From Rosenbergiella metrosideri (lineage in GTDB: Bacteria > Pseudomonadota > Gammaproteobacteria > Enterobacterales > Enterobacteriaceae): a stretch of 64,000 bases of DNA. The stretch spans positions 1,273-65,272 of the forward strand of contig NZ_JALBCV010000003.1 in assembly GCF_022602565.1 (NCBI RefSeq), given 5' to 3'. The notes beneath the pieces were generated by a model. The model saw nothing but the letters and a program-made list of their open reading frames with translations. It did not search any database and was not told the DNA's origin. The position numbers were made by a program, and so were the translations under genes. Position 1 is the first letter of the stretch. Every line of letters starts with the position of its first letter. Shown here in pieces: positions 16,112 to 23,825 of the stretch.

Positions 16112-17296
16112 TTATGCTTGTTCTTTAACGCGCAACAGCAACAGTAGAGAGATAACCATGAGTACGGTTGCTAAAACATAAATCGCCTGATGTCCCAGCA
16201 GATCACTCAAAAGCCCTTGGCAGAGCCCAGCGAAGATCATCCCCGTCGAAACAGAATTGGTAAACAAGGTGGTCGCCGCCCCCGCTTTCCCTGGCATCAA
16301 ATCTTGGAACCACAGCATCACCAATCCTGCCACAATCCCAATAAAGACAGCATTCAGCAGCTGGATCACTAATACCCCTGTTTGATGGTGACATATCAGC
16401 ATGGCGGGATAGAACAGTAGGCCACATACCGCCGCGACGATCACCAAGGGCCGTTTACCGACCCGTTTGGCCAAATAGCCAGCCAGCAGCATCACTGGGA
16501 TCTCTAACCCTGCGGCGGTCCCCATCAACACCCCTGCAAAACTTTCGGGCATACCCAAGCTGTGGCTGATATAAAGCGGCATATCAATGATATACATCAG
16601 ATTACAGACCCACATCAGCACCGAGGCCGCAAACAGGAATCGCACATCCGTCCGTTTCAAGCCACTGGCTGCACTTTTCGCTAAATCCTCTGCCGGATAA
16701 AGCCTAGGTACGCTAGGTAGGGTCGTTTTAATTAATATCAACGACAACAGAAATAGCGCCGCGGCGACAAGATAGAGGGTAATAAACCCATAGTTTAGTG
16801 CCAGCGCGAAGGAGATCGGCGGGCCAATCACCCAGGCTAACGACATTTGCGCCCGCATCACCGAGCTAAACATCACTACCTCGCGGCCAGTGCGATCGGC
16901 ATATTCTCGGGCCAGGGCAAAGAGTTGCGGCATGACGACGCTGGTTAATGCTGAAAGGATCAGTCCTAAAGTAATCAGCACCACATATTGACGCACAAAA
17001 GCAAACATCAGCGCATTGGCGATGGCCATCGCGCAGCAAAACATCAATAAGCGCCGACGGTCCCCTTTGCGGTCTGAGCGTTTGGCTAATATAAAGCTGA
17101 TAATAATACCCGTCACGGCATTGATGGTGAAAAATAACCCCACCATAAACGGTTTAGCCGCTAACTCTTGGCTGAGATAAAGACTGAGGGTAGGTGCCTG
17201 TAACGCTCCAGCGATGCTGACAAAAAAGGTCACCAGCATAAACATCATAAAAACGGGGTTTCCCCCTTTCGGGGCGGGCGGGGTAAAAGATTGCAT
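16112..17296 (-). CDS. setA: SetA-type sugar efflux transporter (MFS)
   Basis: A 394-residue inner-membrane protein with twelve predicted transmembrane helices. It has the SET-family signatures AGALQAPTLSLYLSQEL, LAKRSDRKGDRRRLLMFCC, REVVMFSSVMRAQMSLAWVI and LWFQDLMPGKAGAATTLFTN. Several stretches, such as MWVCNLMYIIDMPLYIS and PQLFALAREYAD, are nearer SetA than SetB of E. coli. SetA exports glucosides and lactose analogues and helps in sugar-phosphate stress. Here there is no sgrR/sgrS next to it, so its regulation probably differs. The substrate is inferred from family only. Confidence 0.85.
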   Translation of the reverse strand: MQSFTPPAPKGGNPVFMMFMLVTFFVSIAGALQAPTLSLYLSQELAAKPFMVGLFFTINAVTGIIISFILAKRSDRKGDRRRLLMFCCAMAIANALMFAFVRQYVVLITLGLILSALTSVVMPQLFALAREYADRTGREVVMFSSVMRAQMSLAWVIGPPISFALALNYGFITLYLVAAALFLLSLILIKTTLPSVPRLYPAEDLAKSAASGLKRTDVRFLFAASVLMWVCNLMYIIDMPLYISHSLGMPESFAGVLMGTAAGLEIPVMLLAGYLAKRVGKRPLVIVAAVCGLLFYPAMLICHHQTGVLVIQLLNAVFIGIVAGLVMLWFQDLMPGKAGAATTLFTNSVSTGMIFAGLCQGLLSDLLGHQAIYVLATVLMVISLLLLLRVKEQA

Positions 17297-17366
17297 AAAT
17301 GGCCTATAAGACTAACGCCCTACCTGCGGTAAGGCATGGGTCAACATGAGGCATTTATCATAGCAT

Positions 17367-18434
17367 TTACAGAATGATCGAGGTATCCGCAAAACGCCTT
17401 TCCGTTTGCGACTGACGCCATTGGCGAGGACTGGTACCGAACCAGCGTTTAAACGCCCGCGAAAAGGCGCTCACTTCCGAATAGCCAAGTAACAATGCCA
17501 TATCCGTCACCGATATATGTGGCTGTTGCAGAAAACTCATCGCCATCTCCCCGCGCACTTTATCCACCAATCCGGTAAAACTGACGCCCTCTTGACGTAA
17601 CCGCCGCTGCAGTGACCAAGGCGTCATCGCAACCTGTTCAGCAATCTGTTCAAGTTCCGGCTCACCCTGCCCTATCGCGAGCTGGACCTGAACCCGAATC
17701 TGATCGATTAAGGGCTGAGTCGAGACATGGCCATTTAATTGGCGAATGGCATCTTGAGTCACCGTCAATAACATCGGATCGCTATCAGGCATACAGCGTA
17801 GACCATCGCTTTTCGGGATCACCATGCAGTTAGTCGGTTGGTCAAACCAGATCGGGGCATCGAAAACTTTACAATGTTCATGCCATGCCGCGGGCCGCGG
17901 GTGTTCGAAATGGATCTCTCTCGGTGCCCAGTGACTGCCCAGCGCATGACGAATCAAGTTTAAGAACATACAAAGGGTTAACTCGGCATCTTGTCGACGT
18001 TGAAGGATTGCGCCGTGACGCACTTGATAATGCAGTTGCCAGCTATCACCCTTATCCACTAATTGAATCAGAGTATCGTGTTGGTGATAGGGGAAAGCAC
18101 GCACAACATTACGTAACGCTTGTTCTAAGGTGGCTGAGCAGATGCCGATATAGCCGATCAATCCTAAGGATTGCGGCTTAAATTGTTTACCATAATAAAG
18201 GCCGAAGTTATCGATGCCAGAATGTTTAGCTGCAACTTCCATAACACGACAGTAATTGACTAAACTTAAGCTCATGGTTGGGTTTCCCAGTAATTCTGGG
18301 TCGATCCCACTCAGGCCAAACACCCGATCAATATCCCCGCCTTGATGCGTAATAAATTGGCTCAGTCCACTCGCGGCTGCCGCTAATACGCCATGATGAG
18401 CGGCTTGCTGAGAGGAAGTGAATAATGATTGCAT
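17367..18434 (-). CDS. AraC-family regulator with arabinose-binding-type N-terminal domain
   Basis: 355 residues from the ATG at 18434, which follows GAGGTC at seven bases; a longer frame to 18515 has no site. Residues about 20-200 match the ligand-binding domain found in OruR/ArgR-like regulators (GLSQFITHQGGDIDRVFGL, YYGKQFKPQSLGLIGYIGI). The C-terminal double helix-turn-helix covers residues about 255-340 (VTDMALLLGYSEVSAFSRAF, KRWFGTSPRQWR). It lies 126 bases downstream of the kinase gene on the same strand and close to the divergent permease-lyase pair, so it is the likely inducer-responsive activator of that cluster. The effector is unknown; an amino alcohol or amino acid is a reasonable guess. 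Confidence 0.85.
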   Translation of the reverse strand: MQSLFTSSQQAAHHGVLAAAASGLSQFITHQGGDIDRVFGLSGIDPELLGNPTMSLSLVNYCRVMEVAAKHSGIDNFGLYYGKQFKPQSLGLIGYIGICSATLEQALRNVVRAFPYHQHDTLIQLVDKGDSWQLHYQVRHGAILQRRQDAELTLCMFLNLIRHALGSHWAPREIHFEHPRPAAWHEHCKVFDAPIWFDQPTNCMVIPKSDGLRCMPDSDPMLLTVTQDAIRQLNGHVSTQPLIDQIRVQVQLAIGQGEPELEQIAEQVAMTPWSLQRRLRQEGVSFTGLVDKVRGEMAMSFLQQPHISVTDMALLLGYSEVSAFSRAFKRWFGTSPRQWRQSQTERRFADTSIIL

Positions 18435-18560
18435 GGTGATGACCTCATGGATAATCGCAACGATATACGTTCTAGTGCAAACTTTATACCAAGAGTAAAT
18501 TTTGCAACATAACATAGACTTGTCATCACCATAACGAGAAGACGTGCGCTTTTTTGCACC

Positions 18561-19577
18561 TCAGTAGTGCGCAGTTTGACCGATGGGTCGCTGCTTCCCC
18601 TCCAAATAGGTGCGACATAATCCTAGCGTCTGTGCCGACCAACCTTGCGCCACACTTTTCGCCATCTCGGTCTCGCAATGCGAGCCTAACCATGCGGTCA
18701 ATTGAATACGCCGTTGGATTAATAAGGCAGGTAATATCGCGAAGTCATCGTCGCTAAAATGGTGAATACGCTGGTACCCCTCGATCCAGCCATCGAGCCA
18801 CAACGGTGCAGAGGGATGATGTTCGACGAAACTGATCGCCGCCGCCAGATCATGTAAATACCAGCCGAATCCACAATCATCAAAATCAATTACCCGCGTC
18901 TCACCACGTTCCAACAATAAGTTGGTGAGACGCAGATCGGCATGGATTAATCCAAAACGATCGCTATGTTGGCCATAACGGCTTAGTTTCGCGCTCACAT
19001 CGGCGATCACTGTTTCAATAAGATCATGATCACGAGTCGACAGATCTCTGATATCACGCCAATCTCCCCAATGACTGCTGCGGCCTACCATTGAATCGTG
19101 GTCCCAACGCAAACGCTGAAAATCGTCCGGGCGCTGCCACTGACGGCTATGTTGGTGTAACCGCGCCGTAATCTCGCCCAACTGTTTGAAAGCATCCGGA
19201 GACACCTCACTGGTCGGCATCTCGCCCTCAATCCAGTGAAAAACTACGACATGGCGCTGTTCATCCGGCGATAAGACATAAGTTTGAATACGTTCACCTT
19301 GCCCATCTCGCAGGGCTTCTGGTACTTGGATCCCTTCCGCACGCAGGGCATCTAACCATAATAGCTCGCTTTCGATAGCCGCTTTCTGATGGTAATTCCC
19401 CCGATGCAAACGCAACGCATAACGTTTTCCTTGAGCCATCACCGAAAAAGTCGCGTTTTCTGAACGGCATAATAATTTGATTTCCGCGTTCTGTAGCGGA
19501 GGATAGGCTTGCACGACATGGTTCGCAATATGCAGTAATACCGCTTGGTCGAGGGCATCGTATTGTTTCACACTCAT
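18561..19577 (-). CDS. APH-fold small-molecule kinase, probable amino-alcohol kinase
   Basis: 338 residues (339 if the preceding ATG is used; the second ATG has better spacing to GGAG). It has the aminoglycoside-phosphotransferase/choline-kinase fold. The nucleotide loop is SENATFSV near residue 40 and the catalytic loop is LIHADLRLTN (His213, Asp215 and Asn220 in longest-frame numbering). The metal-binding VIDFDDCGFGWYLHDLA is at 230-246. The same superfamily contains hydroxylysine kinase, homoserine kinase II and choline/ethanolamine kinase. Next to it, divergently transcribed, are an ethanolamine-type permease and a class III PLP enzyme of the phospho-lyase group. The most coherent substrate is therefore an amino alcohol (ethanolamine or 1-amino-2-propanol); hydroxylysine is the main alternative. 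Confidence 0.8.
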   Translation of the reverse strand: MSVKQYDALDQAVLLHIANHVVQAYPPLQNAEIKLLCRSENATFSVMAQGKRYALRLHRGNYHQKAAIESELLWLDALRAEGIQVPEALRDGQGERIQTYVLSPDEQRHVVVFHWIEGEMPTSEVSPDAFKQLGEITARLHQHSRQWQRPDDFQRLRWDHDSMVGRSSHWGDWRDIRDLSTRDHDLIETVIADVSAKLSRYGQHSDRFGLIHADLRLTNLLLERGETRVIDFDDCGFGWYLHDLAAAISFVEHHPSAPLWLDGWIEGYQRIHHFSDDDFAILPALLIQRRIQLTAWLGSHCETEMAKSVAQGWSAQTLGLCRTYLEGKQRPIGQTAHY

Positions 19578-19829
19578 CATCTTCTCCTACACAGCGTTAG
19601 AACCTAATGTAAGAAGTAGCATCCACCAGAGTGACCTCCGTGAGCTTGACGATAAAACAGGGAAAGTTGACTCGAGAGTACAGGTGTTACTTTTTACGCA
19701 ATGAATTAACGCTGGGTGACAACAAACTGTCTTTTCCGGTCAAGTTTCTCACCGTTAAGCACTGCATTATCTTCCGAAACGCAGCATCAACCTGCAAGAA
19801 CGTCTTCAATCATGCTAATGGGGTTAACT
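19578..19829. promoter_or_regulatory. Divergent promoter region of the kinase and permease genes
   Basis: About 250 bases separate the divergent kinase and permease starts and must hold both promoters. I found no clear operator repeat by eye. The upstream extension of the permease frame runs through part of it but has no ribosome site, so it is treated as non-coding. Confidence 0.45.
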
Positions 19830-21197
19830 ATGACGACATCATTAAAACCAACACTGGGGGCACTCCATTTATGGGGGATTGCCGTAGGGCTGGTGATCTC
19901 AGGTGAGTATTTCGGCTGGAGTTATGGATGGGGTGTGGCAGGAACGCTCGGCTTCCTAGTCACAACATTAATTATCGCGGTGATGTATACCTGCTTTATC
20001 TTTAGTTTTACCGAACTGACGACAGCGATTCCACAAGCGGGTGGCCCTTTTGCTTACAGCCGTGCCGCGTTTGGCGACACAGGTGGCTTGATTGCCGGTC
20101 TCGCGACACTGATCGAATTCGTCTTTGCCCCCCCTGCCATCGCGATGGCAATTGGTGCTTACCTCAATGTGCAATATCCAACCCTCAATCCTAAATATGC
20201 CGCATTGGGCGCTTATGTCGTCTTTATGGGACTGAATATTCTTGGTGTAAAATTAGCCGCGATGTTTGAACTCATCGTTACGCTATTAGCCGTGTTTGAA
20301 TTGCTGGTCTTTATGGGCGTTGTCTCCCCAGGGTTTAGCATGAGTCATTTCGTCGCCCATGGCTGGTCGGGACAAGAGCATTTCTCGATGGCCGCTCTAC
20401 CCGGTATCTTCGCGGCGATCCCCTTCGCGATATGGTTTTTCTTGGCGATTGAGGGCGCAGCGATGGCCGCAGAAGAGGCTAAAAATCCTAAAAAGACCAT
20501 CCCTATTGCCTACGTGACCGGTATTTTAACCCTTGTGTTCCTAGCCATCAGTGTCATGTTGTTTGCGGGTGGTGCAGGCGACTGGCGTGCCCTATCTGGG
20601 ATTAATGACCCACTCCCGCAAGCGATGAAAATGATTGTCGGCGAACACTCCCGCTGGATGCATATGCTGGTATGGATTGGACTATTCGGCCTGATCGCCA
20701 GCTTCCATGGCATTATTCTTGGCTACTCTCGCCAATTCTTTGCCCTCTCTCGTGGCGGCTATTTACCTGCTTCACTGTGTAAGCTCAGTCGCTTTCAAAC
20801 CCCGCATCGCGCCATTATCGCCGGAGGGATTATCGGGATGATTGTGGTCTGTAACGATGGCATGATGCTACAAGGTATGAGTCTAACGGCCGCCATGATT
20901 ACCATGGCAGTATTCGGGGCTAACGTAATGTATATCATGAGTATGTTAAGCCTATTCCGTTTGCGAAAAACTGCCCCAACGCTTGAACGCAGCTACCGTG
21001 CGCCGGGCTACCCCGTAATCCCGGGGATTGCATTAGTCCTCTCAATCATCTGTTTTATCACTATGCTCTGGTTCAATCCGGTTATTGGTGGCCTGTTTAT
21101 GGGAATTATGGTTCTCGGTTACCTCTATTTCTTGACAACTAAGGCGAGACGCCAAACCAGCCCATCGATCAATCTCAACATGATAGAAAGCGAATAA
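19830..21197 (+). CDS. eat: Ethanolamine-permease family APC transporter
   Basis: 455 residues from the ATG at 19830 (GGGG six bases upstream). About twelve transmembrane helices of the amino acid-polyamine-organocation superfamily are present. The opening LHLWGIAVGLVISGEYFGWS, YGWGVAGT, and the later IWFFLAIEGAAMAAEEAKNP are the signature of the ethanolamine permease group rather than of amino acid permeases. It would take up ethanolamine or a related amino alcohol by proton symport. It is followed after 66 bases by the PLP enzyme gene on the same strand, with a small hairpin between, and is divergent from the kinase gene. Confidence 0.85.
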   Translation: MTTSLKPTLGALHLWGIAVGLVISGEYFGWSYGWGVAGTLGFLVTTLIIAVMYTCFIFSFTELTTAIPQAGGPFAYSRAAFGDTGGLIAGLATLIEFVFAPPAIAMAIGAYLNVQYPTLNPKYAALGAYVVFMGLNILGVKLAAMFELIVTLLAVFELLVFMGVVSPGFSMSHFVAHGWSGQEHFSMAALPGIFAAIPFAIWFFLAIEGAAMAAEEAKNPKKTIPIAYVTGILTLVFLAISVMLFAGGAGDWRALSGINDPLPQAMKMIVGEHSRWMHMLVWIGLFGLIASFHGIILGYSRQFFALSRGGYLPASLCKLSRFQTPHRAIIAGGIIGMIVVCNDGMMLQGMSLTAAMITMAVFGANVMYIMSMLSLFRLRKTAPTLERSYRAPGYPVIPGIALVLSIICFITMLWFNPVIGGLFMGIMVLGYLYFLTTKARRQTSPSINLNMIESE

Positions 21198-21202
21198 TCC
21201 CA

Positions 21203-21224
21203 AGATAGGGCTGCGTCCCTATCT
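21203..21224 (+). terminator. Intercistronic hairpin between permease and PLP enzyme genes
   Basis: AGATAGGG/CCCTATCT is a perfect 8-bp stem with a six-base loop and no T tract. It may set the ratio of the two messages rather than end transcription. Confidence 0.4.
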
Positions 21225-21263
21225 GTGACCTCTTACTGATGACTGCAGTGCAAGGAGTAGATA

Positions 21264-22604
21264 ATGACCACTCGTTCCACCATTATGGATACTAACAGCT
21301 TTCGCGCTGAACATGCTGAGGCATTACGCCCTGAAATCCGTCAACTCACAGATAAACGCGATAGGATCCTTGGTGAATCCTACCGCCTGTTTTACCGTAA
21401 TCCGGTCCATCTGGTAAAAGGGAAAGGACAATATTTATGGGATGCAGAGGGTAGAAAATATTTAGATGTCTACAATAATGTTGCCAGTATAGGCCACTGC
21501 CATCCTGCGGTAGTCGAGGCGGTGAGCCAGCAAATGCAGCAGCTTAATACTCATACCCGCTACCTACACGAGAATATTTTAAACTATACCGAATCCATCT
21601 TAGCGACCACCCCGGCAGAGATCGATCGTGCGATGTATATGTGTACTGGCTCGGAAGCCAACGATCTGGCCATCCGCGTTGCTAAATCCTTTAGTGGCGG
21701 TTCCGGGATCATCGTCACCCAAGAGGCATATCACGGTACCAGTGAGTTAACCTCGGGTGCCTCTCCCGCGCTGGGCAGTGGCCAAGCACTCGCACCGACC
21801 ACTCGCGTGGTGCCTGCGCCCGATTTTTATCGTTTAACACCGAACGATCCGGGCCTGTGGTTTGCCAATGAGATCCAAAAACAGATCGATGACATGAAAC
21901 AGAACGGCATCAAGTTTGCGGGCTTCCTTGCCGATTCAATCTTCTCGTCGGATGGGGTATTACCGAATCCTCCGGGCTTTCTTAAAGCGGCGATTGATGT
22001 CGTTCATCAGAATGGCGGTATTTTCATTGCCGATGAAGTCCAACCGGGATTTGCTCGCACAGGGGAAACCTTCTGGGGATTTGCGCGTCACGGCGTCGTG
22101 CCGGACATTATCACCACGGGTAAACCGATGGGGAACGGGATCCCTGTCTCGGCACTCTTTGCGAAGAGTGATGTACTTGCTTCGTTTAGTGATCATATCC
22201 CTTACTTCAATACCTTTGGCGGTAACCCTGTCTCAATGGCGGCCGCACAAGCCGTATTAAAGGTGATTCAAGAAGAGAACTTACAAGAGCATAGCCGCGT
22301 GATGGGCGCTCGACTACTTGAAGAGCTACGCGCTCTACAACAAAAGTATCGCTGTGTCGGCGATGTGCGTGGCGCAGGACTCTTTATTGGCTTCGAGTTG
22401 GTGACCGATCCAGAAACTAAGCAACCGAATAAGGCGTTAGCCCTAGACTTAATCGAGCGTCTGCGGGATCAAGGGATCCTCACATCCGTTGCCGGTCCTT
22501 ACGGTAACGTACTGAAACTGCGCCCGCCTCTGGCTTTCCAAGCCGCCGATATCGACTGGTTAGTGGGCGGTCTCGATCGCGCACTAGAACAGCTCTGTCC
22601 TTAA
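21264..22604 (+). CDS. Class III PLP enzyme, probable amino-alcohol-phosphate phospho-lyase
   Basis: A 446-residue fold-type I PLP enzyme. Cofactor elements are GSEAN at 129-133, Asp257 in FIADEVQPGFARTG (binds the pyridine nitrogen) and the Schiff-base Lys287 in ITTGKPMGNG. The EVQPGFxRTGxxFWGF stretch and the opening LGESYRLFYRNPVHLVKGKG resemble ethanolamine-phosphate and phosphohydroxylysine phospho-lyases rather than ordinary aminotransferases. These enzymes eliminate phosphate and ammonia to give an aldehyde. The adjacent kinase and ethanolamine-type permease support that reading. A true transaminase cannot be excluded from sequence. The ATG follows AGGAG at six bases. Confidence 0.82.
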   Translation: MTTRSTIMDTNSFRAEHAEALRPEIRQLTDKRDRILGESYRLFYRNPVHLVKGKGQYLWDAEGRKYLDVYNNVASIGHCHPAVVEAVSQQMQQLNTHTRYLHENILNYTESILATTPAEIDRAMYMCTGSEANDLAIRVAKSFSGGSGIIVTQEAYHGTSELTSGASPALGSGQALAPTTRVVPAPDFYRLTPNDPGLWFANEIQKQIDDMKQNGIKFAGFLADSIFSSDGVLPNPPGFLKAAIDVVHQNGGIFIADEVQPGFARTGETFWGFARHGVVPDIITTGKPMGNGIPVSALFAKSDVLASFSDHIPYFNTFGGNPVSMAAAQAVLKVIQEENLQEHSRVMGARLLEELRALQQKYRCVGDVRGAGLFIGFELVTDPETKQPNKALALDLIERLRDQGILTSVAGPYGNVLKLRPPLAFQAADIDWLVGGLDRALEQLCP

Positions 22605-22615
22605 TCGCTCTTCCG

Positions 22616-22639
22616 CGCGCAGTCAATTCTGGCTGCGCG
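22616..22639 (+). terminator. Hairpin after the PLP enzyme gene
   Basis: CGCGCAG/CTGCGCG stem with a ten-base loop, followed by TCCTTTC. A weak T-rich tail makes it a plausible end for the permease-lyase transcript. Confidence 0.5.
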
Positions 22640-22691
22640 TCCTTTCATGATCTTTGCTTTCCTCTGACTCAATAATTGCCTAGAATGCTCA

Positions 22692-22772
22692 GACTCAACG
22701 GGGTGCAGTCACCAACTGCTGAGAGACACCCGTAGAACCTGATCCGGTTAATACCGGCGGAGGGATTTGAGC
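22692..22772 (+). promoter_or_regulatory. TPP riboswitch (thi box) controlling thiBPQ
   Basis: The conserved thi-box elements appear in order: GGGGTGC, CTGAGAGACACCC, then GAACCTGATCCGGTTAATAC and GGCGGAGGGA. It lies 55 bases before the thiB start. TPP binding to this RNA normally turns off thiamine uptake genes; the equivalent leader in E. coli is SroA upstream of thiB. Confidence 0.95.
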
Positions 22773-22788
22773 GAACCTTTCTCAGATC

Positions 22789-22827
22789 CTTTGCGCCAAC
22801 GAGCAATATTTTTCTAGGAGCGCAAAG
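22789..22827 (+). promoter_or_regulatory. Riboswitch expression platform sequestering the thiB start
   Basis: CTTTGCGC (22789-22796) pairs perfectly with GCGCAAAG (22820-22827). The second arm runs from the last base of the AGGAG ribosome site to the first base of the GTG start codon. This fits translational rather than terminator-type control by the TPP riboswitch. Confidence 0.6.
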
Positions 22828-23825
22828 TGTTTCCAACTAAAAAATTTTTTTCAGGGTTAGTATTGGCTCTTACCGCACTGCCCGCCTTGGCGGCTAAGCC
22901 TGTATTGACGGTTTATACTTATGACTCTTTCGCGTCAAAGTGGGGGCCAGGTCCAGCCATTAAGGCCGCCTTCGAGAAACAGTGTGGCTGTACTTTGCAT
23001 TATGTCACCCTAGAAGATGGTATTTCGCTGCTTAATCGCCTCCGAATGGAAGGCCCGCGCAGTAAAGCGGATGTGGTGTTGGGACTGGATAACAATCTGT
23101 TAGAAAGCGCGACCAAAACCGGCCTCTTTGCCCCCGCCAATATCGATACGCAAAAGCTTAAGGTTCCCAATGGCTGGACCGACAAGACTTTTATCCCCTA
23201 CGATTACGGCTACTTTGCTTTCGTTTATAACAAAAAACGTTTACCCCACCCGCCGAAAAGTCTGCATGAGCTAGTCGAAAGCCCTGAGAAGTGGCGCGTG
23301 ATCTATGAAGATCCCCGCACCAGTACTCCAGGACTGGGGCTTTTATTATGGATGAACCATGTATTTGGCGATAAAACCGCCCAAGCCTGGCAGCAGCTGG
23401 CGAAAAAGACGGTAACGATTCCTCGCGGCTGGAGTGAAGCGTATGGGCTGTTTTTAAAAGGTGAAGCTGACTTGGTGCTAAGCTATACCACTTCACCGGC
23501 TTATCACATTATGGAGGAGCACAATAATGACTACGCCGCCGCGAACTTCTCAGAAGGCCACTATTTACAGGTAGAAGTTGCGGGCCAGTTAGCGAAAAGC
23601 CCACAACCGGCGATCGCCCATCAATTTATGCAGTTTATGCTGTCTAATGATTTCCAAAAAACCTTGGCAACGGGTAACTGGATGTACCCGGCAACGCATC
23701 AGCCGCTACCAGCCGCGATCGAGCAGCTTCCGGTACCACATCAAGCCCTACAATATAGTGCGTCACAAGTGGCCGACTCCCGCGCATCGTGGGTCGAGTC
23801 GTGGCAGATGGCTGTTTCGCGCTAA
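22827..23825 (+). CDS. thiB: Thiamine/TPP periplasmic binding protein ThiB
   Basis: A 332-residue periplasmic solute-binding protein of the thiamine ABC importer. The signal peptide is residues 1-22 (KKFFSGLVLALTALPALA). The mature part begins KPVLTVYTYDSFASKWGPGP, the usual ThiB opening, and carries DVVLGLDNNLLESA and FIPYDYGYFAFVYNKK. The GTG start is chosen from AGGAG six bases upstream and from homology. It is the first gene of thiBPQ and under a TPP riboswitch. The TAA overlaps the thiP ATG. Confidence 0.95.
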   Translation: MFPTKKFFSGLVLALTALPALAAKPVLTVYTYDSFASKWGPGPAIKAAFEKQCGCTLHYVTLEDGISLLNRLRMEGPRSKADVVLGLDNNLLESATKTGLFAPANIDTQKLKVPNGWTDKTFIPYDYGYFAFVYNKKRLPHPPKSLHELVESPEKWRVIYEDPRTSTPGLGLLLWMNHVFGDKTAQAWQQLAKKTVTIPRGWSEAYGLFLKGEADLVLSYTTSPAYHIMEEHNNDYAAANFSEGHYLQVEVAGQLAKSPQPAIAHQFMQFMLSNDFQKTLATGNWMYPATHQPLPAAIEQLPVPHQALQYSASQVADSRASWVESWQMAVSR

